The notes under the pieces are model-generated. The model saw only the letters and a list, made by a program, of their open reading frames with translations. It ran no database searches and was not told the origin of the DNA. A DNA stretch of 6,224 nucleotides from an uncultured Panacagrimonas sp. (GTDB taxonomy: Bacteria > Pseudomonadota > Gammaproteobacteria > Nevskiales > Nevskiaceae): assembly GCA_946481265.1 (NCBI GenBank), contig CAMLNE010000256.1:1-6224 (forward strand), written 5' to 3'. How positions within the stretch are numbered: position 1 is the first letter of the stretch; every line of letters begins with the position of its first letter. Position numbers and translations under genes: made by a program. Shown here piece after piece: positions 1 through 5,929 of the stretch.

Positions 1-339
1 CTCGCGCTGCACGTCCAGGAAGGCCTGCGCGTTGGTGCGCACCGACCAGACCTTGAGCCGGTTGCGCACGATGCCGGGGTCGAGCAGCTCCTTCTCCAGG
101 CAGGCATCGTCCCAGCGCGCGAGCTTCTTCGGGTCGAACGCGGCGAACACCCGGCGGTATCCCTCGCGCTTGTTCAGGATGGTGCTCCAGGACAGTCCGG
201 CCTGTGCGCCCTCCAGGACCAGAAACTCGAACAGGACGCGATCGTCGTGCTGCGGGCGGCCCCATTCGTTGTCGTGATAGGCCTTGTACGCATCCGAGCC
301 CAGGCACCAGCCACAGCGCTGCTTGTCGTCCGCCGACAT
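1..339 (-). CDS. tag: DNA-3-methyladenine glycosylase I (N-terminal 113 residues, runs off the left edge)
   Basis: This protein excises 3-methyladenine from alkylated DNA as a cytoplasmic base-excision repair enzyme of the helix-hairpin-helix Tag family. The visible 113 residues follow E. coli Tag closely with an offset of five: RCGW at 8-11, YHDNEWG at 21-27, LEG at 42-44 and QAGLSW at 46-51. Cys9 and His22 match the N-terminal half of the family's zinc site (E. coli Cys4 and His17). Glu43 and Trp51 match E. coli Glu38 and Trp46, which shape the base pocket. The C-terminal part, with the other zinc ligands, lies outside the window. The ATG at 339-337 is chosen because it places RCGW near the N-terminus, as in the family. 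No clear Shine-Dalgarno is visible. It starts 10 bases after the pyrC stop codon, so it is probably read from the pyrC message. Family identity is confident; induction by alkylation damage cannot be judged here. Confidence 0.95.
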   Translation of the reverse strand, partial: MSADDKQRCGWCLGSDAYKAYHDNEWGRPQHDDRVLFEFLVLEGAQAGLSWSTILNKREGYRRVFAAFDPKKLARWDDACLEKELLDPGIVRNRLKVWSVRTNAQAFLDVQRE

Positions 340-349
340 CGGCGACGGC

Positions 350-1678
350 TCAGGCGAAGCGCAGCCGCTCGCCGCGCGGCTCCTGCACCGTGCTGCCGTC
401 CCAGGCCAGCTCGCCGTTGACCCAGGTCGCCGCGATGCGCGCCGGCAGGGTCATCCCGTCGAGCGGCGTCCAGCCCACCTTGTAGAGCGCGTCCTCGTTG
501 CGCACGAGCGTGGTCTGGCTGTCGTCGACCAGCACCAGGTCCGCCCAGCAGCCCTCGCGGATGTAACCGCGATCGACCACCCCGAACAGCTCGGCCACCG
601 CGTGGCTGGTCTTGCGCACCAGGGTATGCAGGTCGAGCTCCTTGCGTCGCACCAGTTCGAAGCCCATCAGCAGCGCGTGCTGCACCAGGGGCAGGCCGGA
701 CGGGGCCTTGAAGTATTCGCGGTTCTTTTCCTCGAGCGTGTGCGGCGCGTGGTCGGTGGCGATCACGTCGATGCGATCCTCCATCACGGCGCGCACCAGC
801 GCGGCGCGATCCGCGGCTGTCTTGATCGCCGGATTGCACTTGATCAGGCTGCCGCGCGTGGCGTAGTCGGACTCGTCCATCAGCAGGTGATGGATACAGG
901 CCTCGACGGTGATGCGCTTGCCGGCGACCGGGCCCGGGTCGAAGAACGACAGCTCGCGGGCGGTGGTCAGGTGCAGCACGTGCAGCCGCGCACCGTGCTT
1001 CTTCGCCAGGTTGGTGGCGAGCTCGGTTGAGATGTAGCAGGCCTCGGCGGAGCGGATCCGCGGATGCTCCGACCAGGGCACCGCCTCGCCGTATTTCTCG
1101 CGCGCCTTCTGTTCGTTGCGCTGGATGGTGGGCGTGTCCTCGCAATGGGTCACCACCATTAGCTTCGAGCGGGCAAAGATTCCCTCGAGCGTCCGCGGGT
1201 CGTCCACCAGCATGTTGCCGGTGGAGGCGCCCATGAACACCTTCAGGGCACAGGCCTCGTCGCGCTCCAGCGCCGCGATCTCCTCAAGGTTGTCGTTGGC
1301 GCCGCCGAAATAGAACGCGTAGTTGGTGTGCATGCGGCCGGCGGCACCGGCGTACTTGGCGGCCAGGCGCTCGCGCGTGGTGATGGGCGGCGAATTGTTG
1401 GGCATGTCCATCACCGAGGTGATGCCGCCGGCGACCGCAGCGGACGACTCGGTCGCCAGGTCGCCCTTGTGCGTCAGCCCCGGTTCGCGGAAGTGCACCT
1501 GGTCGTCGATCATGCCGGGCATTAGCAGCCGGTTCTGCGCGTCGTAGACCGGGGCGCCGAGCGGAGCCCGGATGCCGGTTGCGATCTTCTCGATGCGCCC
1601 GTTGCGGATCATCACGTCGCCGTGGAGCGTACGCCCCTCGTTGACGATGCGGGCGTTGACGATCAGGGCATTCGACAC
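350..1678 (-). CDS. pyrC: Dihydroorotase, QxH-motif subfamily
   Basis: Dihydroorotase cyclises N-carbamoyl-L-aspartate to dihydroorotate, the third step of de novo pyrimidine synthesis, in the cytoplasm. The 442-residue protein is a metal-dependent amidohydrolase. Visible elements are PGMIDDQVHFREPG (residues 54-67), a lysine in ALKVFMG (Lys146), His178 in THCED, His233 and His236 in LHVLHL, and DVIATDHAPH (304-313) with the expected catalytic Asp309. The first histidine of the usual HxH metal motif is Gln60. I recall DQVHFREPG from Bacteroidetes and some gammaproteobacterial dihydroorotases, so this is probably a subfamily trait rather than damage. Lys146 is where a bridging carboxylated lysine could sit, which is inference. 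I chose the GTG start at 1678-1676 because it gives MSNALIVNARIVNEG, the normal N-terminus. An in-frame ATG at 1738 would add 20 residues that look unlike the family. The Shine-Dalgarno is weak. Allantoinase or hydantoinase is the alternative; the neighbours do not suggest purine catabolism. Confidence 0.9.
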   Translation of the reverse strand: MSNALIVNARIVNEGRTLHGDVMIRNGRIEKIATGIRAPLGAPVYDAQNRLLMPGMIDDQVHFREPGLTHKGDLATESSAAVAGGITSVMDMPNNSPPITTRERLAAKYAGAAGRMHTNYAFYFGGANDNLEEIAALERDEACALKVFMGASTGNMLVDDPRTLEGIFARSKLMVVTHCEDTPTIQRNEQKAREKYGEAVPWSEHPRIRSAEACYISTELATNLAKKHGARLHVLHLTTARELSFFDPGPVAGKRITVEACIHHLLMDESDYATRGSLIKCNPAIKTAADRAALVRAVMEDRIDVIATDHAPHTLEEKNREYFKAPSGLPLVQHALLMGFELVRRKELDLHTLVRKTSHAVAELFGVVDRGYIREGCWADLVLVDDSQTTLVRNEDALYKVGWTPLDGMTLPARIAATWVNGELAWDGSTVQEPRGERLRFA

Positions 1679-1746
1679 GGCGGCAGTCCGGTGAGACGCG
1701 GGGCGCCAGTGTAAGTCGCCGATCGCGGCAGCGACCATGCGGACGT

Positions 1747-1787
1747 GGAATCCGCGGCGCAGCAGATTCCAGGCCGGCGTTCGGCCT
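1747..1787 (-). other. Two abutting inverted repeats between rsmE and pyrC
   Basis: The 107-base gap between the rsmE stop and the pyrC start holds two inverted repeats that touch each other. The first pairs AGGCCG (1771-1776) with CGGCCT (1782-1787) around a 5-base loop and includes part of the rsmE stop codon. The second pairs GGAATC (1747-1752) with GATTCC (1765-1770) around a 12-base interval. Neither is followed on the minus strand by a run of T, so a standard intrinsic terminator is not supported. They may protect the 3' end of the argA-bioA-rsmE message, mark a processing point, or be chance in GC-rich DNA. The repeats are seen directly; any role is inference. A TACACT (minus strand, 1713-1708) further on could be a -10 box for pyrC, but it has no recognisable -35. 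Confidence 0.4.
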
Positions 1788-2532
1788 AGGCCGGCGATCC
1801 GGCGCCGAGGTCGCCGGCAAGGCTTTGCAGGATCGCCAGCGCCGCAACCCCCGCGGTCTCCGTGCGCAGCACCCGCGGGCCGAGCCGCAGGCCGATGCAG
1901 CCGGCGCCTGCCGCCAGCCGGCGTTCGTCGATACCCAGCCCGCCCTCCGGTCCGACGACCAGGCTCGTCGGCTCGTCGCTGGGCTCCAGGGTGGACAGGC
2001 TGCGCTCTCCCAGCGGGTCGAGCACGAGCCGCCTGCCCACCGGGGGCCGGGCCAGCCAGTCGGCGAACTTCATCACCGGGTGCAGCGCGGGAACCCGTGT
2101 GCGCCCGCTCTGCTCGCAGGCCGAGATCATCACGGCGCGCCAGTGATCCAGCCGCCTGGCCTCGCGCTCGCGGTCCAGGTGCACATTGCAGCGCTCGGTG
2201 ACGACCGGGACGATCGCCCGAACGCCCAGTTCGACCGCCTTCTGCACGGTCCAGTCCATGCGATCCCCCTTGGAGATCCCCTGCACCAGGGTCAGCGCCA
2301 GCGGCGACTCGCGATCCACCTCGCGGAACGCGCCGATCCGCAGGGTCGCGCCGCGCTTGGCCACGGATTCCAGCACCGCCGCGTACTCGCCGCCCTGCCC
2401 GTTGAACACGACCAGCCCGTCGCCGGCCTGCATGCGCAGCACCTGCACGAGATGGCGGAACGCCCCCTCCGGCAGGTCGACCGGCGCGCCCGGTTCCAGC
2501 GCCAGGTCGAGATGGACCCGCGACTCACTCAT
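1786..2532 (-). CDS. rsmE: 16S rRNA (uracil-1498)-N3-methyltransferase RsmE
   Basis: RsmE methylates N3 of U1498 in helix 44 of 16S rRNA, using S-adenosylmethionine, on the small ribosomal subunit near the decoding centre. The 248 residues fit the family (E. coli about 243). An N-terminal PUA-like RNA-binding part (about 1-70) carries HLVQVLRMQAGD at 27-38. The C-terminal SPOUT knotted domain shows KGDRMDWTVQKAVELGV (88-104), SACEQSGRTRVP (137-148), the GPEGG SAM-binding loop (194-198) and LGPRVLRTETAGVA (217-230), which forms the knot. No key motif is missing. The ATG at 2532-2530 overlaps the end of bioA by 8 bases (ATGAGTGA) and no strong Shine-Dalgarno is seen, so it probably depends on translational coupling to bioA. 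It is the last gene of the argA-bioA-rsmE unit; its stop codon overlaps an inverted repeat. Confidence 0.97.
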   Translation of the reverse strand: MSESRVHLDLALEPGAPVDLPEGAFRHLVQVLRMQAGDGLVVFNGQGGEYAAVLESVAKRGATLRIGAFREVDRESPLALTLVQGISKGDRMDWTVQKAVELGVRAIVPVVTERCNVHLDREREARRLDHWRAVMISACEQSGRTRVPALHPVMKFADWLARPPVGRRLVLDPLGERSLSTLEPSDEPTSLVVGPEGGLGIDERRLAAGAGCIGLRLGPRVLRTETAGVAALAILQSLAGDLGAGSPA

Positions 2533-3904
2533 CGCGCGTGGCGGCGTCGATCGCCTCGATGGCGATCTTCGCCATCGCCTCCACCTCGCGCGGCTCGATC
2601 ACGTAGGGCGGCATGAAGTAGATGACATCGCCCAGCGGCCGCAGCAGCACCCCGAAATCCTTGTGCGACTTCAGCGCATGGCGATAGGCGCGCAGTCCGC
2701 GCCGCTCCTCGGGCGGGAACGGCTCGCGACTGCGCGTGCTGCGCGCCAGTTCCACCGCCAGGATCAGGCCCTGCTGGCGCACGTCGGCCACGTAGCGGTG
2801 CGAGCGCAGCGGCGCCGTGGCCGACCACAGGAACTGGCCGAGCAGGCGCGTGCGCGCCATCCAATCCTGTTGCTCGAACACGTCGAGCGTGGCCAGGGCG
2901 GCGCGGCAGGCCAGCGGATTGCCGGTGTAGGAATGCGAATGCAGGAACGCGCGGCCCTCGCGGTGCTCGGCGTAGAACGCCTGGTAGACCGGATCGCGCG
3001 TGAGCACGCAGGCCAGCGGCAGGGTGCCGCCGGTAAGGCCCTTGGACAGGCACAGGAAGTCCGGCGAGATGCCGGCCCACTGGCAGGCGAACATCATGCC
3101 GGTACGGCCGAAGCCGACCGCGATCTCGTCGGCAATCAGGTGCACGCCGTGGCGGTCGCAGGCCTCGCGCAGCAGCGACAGGTACACCGGGTGATACATG
3201 CGCATGCCGCCCGCGCACTGCACCAGCGGCTCGAGGATCACCGCGCAGGCCTCGTGCGCATGCTGCTCCAGGGCCAGCTCCATGTCCGCGAACATGCGGC
3301 GCGAGTGGTCTTCCCAGGAGGTCCCCGGCGCGCGTTCGTAGCAGTCGGGCGAGCGCACGTGGATCGGATTCATCAGCAACGGCGCATAGGTGTCGCGGTA
3401 CAGGCCGGTGTGGCCCACCGCCAGTGCGCCCAGCGTCTCGCCGTGATAGCCGCCCGTCAGCGCGATGTAGCGCGTCTTCTGCGGCTTCCCGACATTGCGC
3501 CAGTAGTGGAAGCTCATCTTGAGCGCGGCTTCCACCGCCGCCGAGCCGTTGTCCACGTAGAAGACGCGCTCGAGCCCCGCCGGCGCGAGCCGGCACAGGC
3601 GTTCGGCGAGCTGCACCGCCGGCTCGTGCGTGAAGCCCGCGAAGATGACGTGGTCCAGCGTGTCGAGCTGCTCCTTGAGCGAGGCGACGATGTGCGGGTG
3701 GCGGTGACCGAAGATATTGGTCCACCAGGAACTCACCGCGTCGATGTAGCGTCGGCCCTCGTGGTCCTCCAGCCACACGCCCTCCGCGCGCCGGACCGGG
3801 ATCAGCGGGATGTTGGCATCGGCACCGCCCGCGTGGTCGTGCATCTGCGTGCAGGGATGCCAGACGCGCGCAATGCTGCGCGCGGTCAGCTCGGCATTGT
3901 TCAT
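2525..3904 (-). CDS. bioA: Adenosylmethionine-8-amino-7-oxononanoate aminotransferase (DAPA synthase)
   Basis: BioA is the PLP-dependent aminotransferase that converts 8-amino-7-oxononanoate (KAPA) to 7,8-diaminononanoate in biotin synthesis, with S-adenosylmethionine as amino donor. The 459 residues form a class III aminotransferase. Visible elements are the BioA signature WHPCTQM (15-21), SSWW (58-61), GGYHGETLGA (151-160) with the cofactor-stacking Tyr153, ILEPLVQCAGGM (223-234), ADEIAVGFGRTG (258-269) with Asp259 and Arg267, and the PLP lysine Lys288 in SKGLTGG. RPLGDVIYFMPPYVI (422-436) starts with Arg422, the probable KAPA carboxylate-binding arginine (E. coli Arg391). It is about 30 residues longer than E. 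coli BioA. The ATG overlaps the argA stop as ATGA, with a weak AAGAG element 3 bases upstream. No other bio gene is present and I see no BirA operator, so its expression probably follows argA and not biotin status. Confidence 0.97.
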   Translation of the reverse strand: MNNAELTARSIARVWHPCTQMHDHAGGADANIPLIPVRRAEGVWLEDHEGRRYIDAVSSWWTNIFGHRHPHIVASLKEQLDTLDHVIFAGFTHEPAVQLAERLCRLAPAGLERVFYVDNGSAAVEAALKMSFHYWRNVGKPQKTRYIALTGGYHGETLGALAVGHTGLYRDTYAPLLMNPIHVRSPDCYERAPGTSWEDHSRRMFADMELALEQHAHEACAVILEPLVQCAGGMRMYHPVYLSLLREACDRHGVHLIADEIAVGFGRTGMMFACQWAGISPDFLCLSKGLTGGTLPLACVLTRDPVYQAFYAEHREGRAFLHSHSYTGNPLACRAALATLDVFEQQDWMARTRLLGQFLWSATAPLRSHRYVADVRQQGLILAVELARSTRSREPFPPEERRGLRAYRHALKSHKDFGVLLRPLGDVIYFMPPYVIEPREVEAMAKIAIEAIDAATRDE

Positions 3905-5223
3905 AGGCTCTTGATCAGGACGGCCGAGTTGCGTTGCCAGTTGTACAGCTGCTGGCGCTGCAGCGGCAGGTCCTCGATGCGCGCCGGCGCGAAGCCGTGC
4001 TCGAGGAACCAGTGCGGGGTATGGGTGGTCAGCGCGAATACCTTGCGCACGCCGAGCTTGATCGCGGTCTCCTCCGCGCGCGCCAGCAGCGCCGCCGCGC
4101 GACCCGAGCGCCGGTAATCGGGGTGCACGGCCACGCAGGAAATCTCGGCCATGCCGCTGCGCGGCAATGGAAACAGCGCGCAGCAGGCGACGACCAGGCC
4201 GTCGCGCACCATCACGTCGAACTGGCTGATCTCCAGTTCCAGCTGCTCGCGTGAGCGCGGCACCAGCACGCCGGCGTCCTCGAGCGGCTGGATCAGCGCC
4301 AGGATGCCGCCGACGTCCTCGATGCTGGCCTCGCGCACCGCTTCGTAGTGCTCGTCGGCATAGAGCATCAGGCCGACGCCGTCGCGCGTGTACAGCTCGC
4401 GCAGCAGGACACCCGGCGTCTCGGCGCCGACCAGGTGCACGCGCCGGACCCCGCCGCGACCGGCGGCCAGGGCCGCCGACAGCGAGCGCCGGTCCTGCCC
4501 GGCCAGGTGATCGGCCATCGCCAGCAGGCGCTCGCCCTCGGCCAGCGTGAGCTGGCCGGCGTCGCCGGCGTCATCGGCCAGTTTCCAGGCGCCGGGGTCG
4601 GAGCTGGACACGAACACCAGCTTGTCGGCCCGCAGGGCCACGGCCACCGCGGTGGCCACGTCGGTGGCACGCAGGTTGAAGATCTCGCCGGTGGGCGAGT
4701 AGCCGACCGACGACACCAGCGCGATGCGGCCCTGCTCGAGCACGGCACGGACGGTATCGGTGTCGATGCGTCGTACCTCGCCGGTGTGCTGGAAGTCCAC
4801 GCCGTCACGGATTCCCACCGGCCGCGCGGTCACCCAGTTGCCACAGGCCACGCGGATGCGTGCACCGCCCATGGGCGTGCTGGCCAGCGAGGTCGACAGC
4901 CGCGCCTCGATATCCATGCGCAGGCTGCCCACGGCCGCCTTGACGCACTCGAGCGCCGGCAGGTCGGTGATGCGGAATTCACCCGCGTAGCGCGGCGCGA
5001 TGCCACGCGCCTGCAGCTGGCGATCGATCTGCGGCCTCGCGCCGTGCACCAGCACCAGCTTGACGCCCAGGCTGTGCAGCAGGCCGAGGTCGTAGACGAA
5101 GGTCTCGAAATCGGGACGGTCGGCGACCTCGCCGCCGAAGGCGACCACGCAGACGCGCCCGGTATGCGCGTGGACGTAGGGCGCGGCGGCGCGCAGGGCG
5201 GAGATGAAATCGGCGGGGAGCAT
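3901..5223 (-). CDS. argA: Amino-acid N-acetyltransferase (N-acetylglutamate synthase)
   Basis: ArgA acetylates L-glutamate with acetyl-CoA, the first committed step of the acetylated arginine pathway. The 440 residues match the classical two-domain enzyme (E. coli 443). An amino-acid-kinase-like domain (about 1-290) shows VVAFGGE (26-32), DLGLLHSLGVKLVLVHGARPQ (45-65) and GVRRVHLV (258-265). It normally carries the arginine feedback site. A C-terminal GNAT acetyltransferase domain (about 295-440) shows SIEDVGGILALIQPLE (300-315), RRSREQLE-like PRSREQLE (322-329), the acetyl-CoA loop VAVHPDYRRSGRAAAL (364-379) and LYNWQRNS (426-433). The ATG at 5223 gives an N-terminus that aligns with E. coli ArgA. 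The reading frame stays open on the antisense of ygfB, but that part is not homologous. The start has no Shine-Dalgarno and lies 7 bases after a perfect -10 box. The gene ends in an ATGA overlap with bioA. The kinase-like domain lacks any sign of a fused ArgB function. Confidence 0.97.
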   Translation of the reverse strand: MLPADFISALRAAAPYVHAHTGRVCVVAFGGEVADRPDFETFVYDLGLLHSLGVKLVLVHGARPQIDRQLQARGIAPRYAGEFRITDLPALECVKAAVGSLRMDIEARLSTSLASTPMGGARIRVACGNWVTARPVGIRDGVDFQHTGEVRRIDTDTVRAVLEQGRIALVSSVGYSPTGEIFNLRATDVATAVAVALRADKLVFVSSSDPGAWKLADDAGDAGQLTLAEGERLLAMADHLAGQDRRSLSAALAAGRGGVRRVHLVGAETPGVLLRELYTRDGVGLMLYADEHYEAVREASIEDVGGILALIQPLEDAGVLVPRSREQLELEISQFDVMVRDGLVVACCALFPLPRSGMAEISCVAVHPDYRRSGRAAALLARAEETAIKLGVRKVFALTTHTPHWFLEHGFAPARIEDLPLQRQQLYNWQRNSAVLIKSL

Positions 5224-5230
5224 GCGGCGA

Positions 5231-5236
5231 ATTATA
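5231..5236 (-). promoter_or_regulatory. -10 box of the argA promoter, predicted leaderless start
   Basis: The minus strand reads TATAAT here, a perfect sigma-70 -10 hexamer in very GC-rich surroundings. With standard spacing, transcription would begin at about 5224, one base before the argA ATG at 5223. No Shine-Dalgarno fits between box and start codon. A matching -35 hexamer is not visible at 16-18 base spacing, and there is no extended TGn. I see no ArgR operator half-sites of the TGAAT type. The hexamer and spacing are seen; promoter activity is inference. Confidence 0.6.
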
Positions 5237-5279
5237 GGAGTGCGCGCGGGCGGCGCCGGGGTCGTCGGGGACGGGCGCA

Positions 5280-5285
5280 TATACT
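5280..5285 (+). promoter_or_regulatory. -10 box of the ygfB promoter, predicted leaderless start
   Basis: The plus strand reads TATACT here, five of six matches to the sigma-70 -10 consensus. Exactly 7 bases separate it from the ygfB ATG at 5293, the same spacing as on the argA side. The predicted first transcribed base is about 5292, giving a 1-base or zero leader. The bases before the ATG are pyrimidine-rich (ACTCCCTCGC) and contain no Shine-Dalgarno. No convincing -35 is visible. Confidence 0.5.
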
Positions 5286-5292
5286 CCCTCGC

Positions 5293-5871
5293 ATGACCTC
5301 GACCCCTGACCCGCTTGCCCCGGACGCACCGGATTACGACGATCTCGCCGCCCTGCTGGGCCGGATCGGCTACACCGAGCCGCCGGCGCATTTCCACGGC
5401 GCGCTGTGCGGCGCGCTGTGCACCGCCCTGGCCGAGCAGCTCGGTGCCAGCAGCCTGCTCGACGGCCATGCGGCCGACGCCGAGGCGCTCGACGCGGTGA
5501 GCCGGTTGCGCGACGAAAGCTGCGCGGCGCTGCTGTCCACCGACATGAGCTTCGAGCCCCTGCTGCCGGTCGACGCCTACCCGCTCGCGCAGCGCGTGGA
5601 CGCCCTGGCCGCCTGGTGCGGTGGCTTCCTGTACGGCCTGTCCAGCCGGCGCCGGCTGGACCTGCGCGCCCTGTCCGAGGAGGCGCGCGAGACCCTGCGC
5701 GACTTCACCGAGTTCACCCAGGCCGGGTCCGACACCGGCGGCGACCCGGAGGCCGAGGAGTCCGCCTACGTGGAGCTGGTGGAGTACGTGCGCATGGGCG
5801 CGCAGCTGTTGTTCCTCGAGCTGCGCCCGCGCCCGCCGTCGGCCGACGACGAATCCTCCACCGTTCACTGA
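5293..5871 (+). CDS. ygfB: UPF0149 family protein YgfB
   Basis: This 192-residue all-helical protein belongs to the UPF0149 (YgfB/YecA) family and has the same length as E. coli YgfB. Visible family elements are a helix with PAHFHGALCGALC (31-43), where the family has an HGLxxG-type motif, RVDALAAWCGGFLYGL (101-116), an acidic segment (about 146-157) and ELVEYVRMGAQLLF (161-174). The C-terminus STVH resembles the PTLH end of E. coli YgfB. The biochemical role is unknown for most members; in Pseudomonas aeruginosa YgfB has been linked to control of a peptidoglycan amidase and beta-lactam tolerance, which should not be transferred without testing. There is no signal peptide or membrane segment, so it is probably cytoplasmic. 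The ATG at 5293 is chosen by family length and by its position just after a -10 box; the frame upstream stays open only because it is antisense to argA. pepP follows 58 bases downstream. Confidence 0.9.
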   Translation: MTSTPDPLAPDAPDYDDLAALLGRIGYTEPPAHFHGALCGALCTALAEQLGASSLLDGHAADAEALDAVSRLRDESCAALLSTDMSFEPLLPVDAYPLAQRVDALAAWCGGFLYGLSSRRRLDLRALSEEARETLRDFTEFTQAGSDTGGDPEAEESAYVELVEYVRMGAQLLFLELRPRPPSADDESSTVH

Positions 5872-5886
5872 CCGCCCCGCGATCAC

Positions 5887-5908
5887 CGCCGCCAGATCCT
5901 GTGCGGCG
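5887..5908 (+). other. Small inverted repeat between ygfB and pepP
   Basis: In the 58-base gap, CGCCGC (5887-5892) pairs with GCGGCG (5903-5908) around a 10-base loop. No T run follows and pepP starts 21 bases later, so it is not an intrinsic terminator. It could be chance in GC-rich DNA or a weak hairpin in the ygfB-pepP message. The rest of the gap shows no clear promoter or strong ribosome-binding site. Confidence 0.2.
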
Positions 5909-5929
5909 CCCGTATCCGACCCGAGCACG

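Noticed and set aside
1679..1738. Longer pyrC start at the ATG at 1738
   Set aside because: The 20 added residues do not resemble dihydroorotase N-termini. The GTG at 1678 gives the usual start just before the first beta strand.
1771..1787. Rho-independent terminator after rsmE
   Set aside because: The hairpin is real, but the bases that follow on the minus strand (GGAATCTGCTG) contain no T tract.
1284..1847. Other minus- and plus-strand open frames overlapping pyrC, rsmE and argA
   Set aside because: They are Arg/Ala/Pro-rich shadow frames of the recognised genes, without motifs or plausible starts.
2186..4117. A 643-codon open frame on the plus strand opposite bioA and parts of its neighbours
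   Set aside because: It lies wholly antisense to strongly recognised bioA and rsmE. Its translation is Arg/His/Ala-rich with no recognisable domain, as expected for a shadow frame in high-GC DNA with few stop codons.
4348..5292. Upstream extension of ygfB to a 507-residue frame
   Set aside because: The extension is antisense to argA. The ATG at 5293 gives the exact family length and follows a -10 box.
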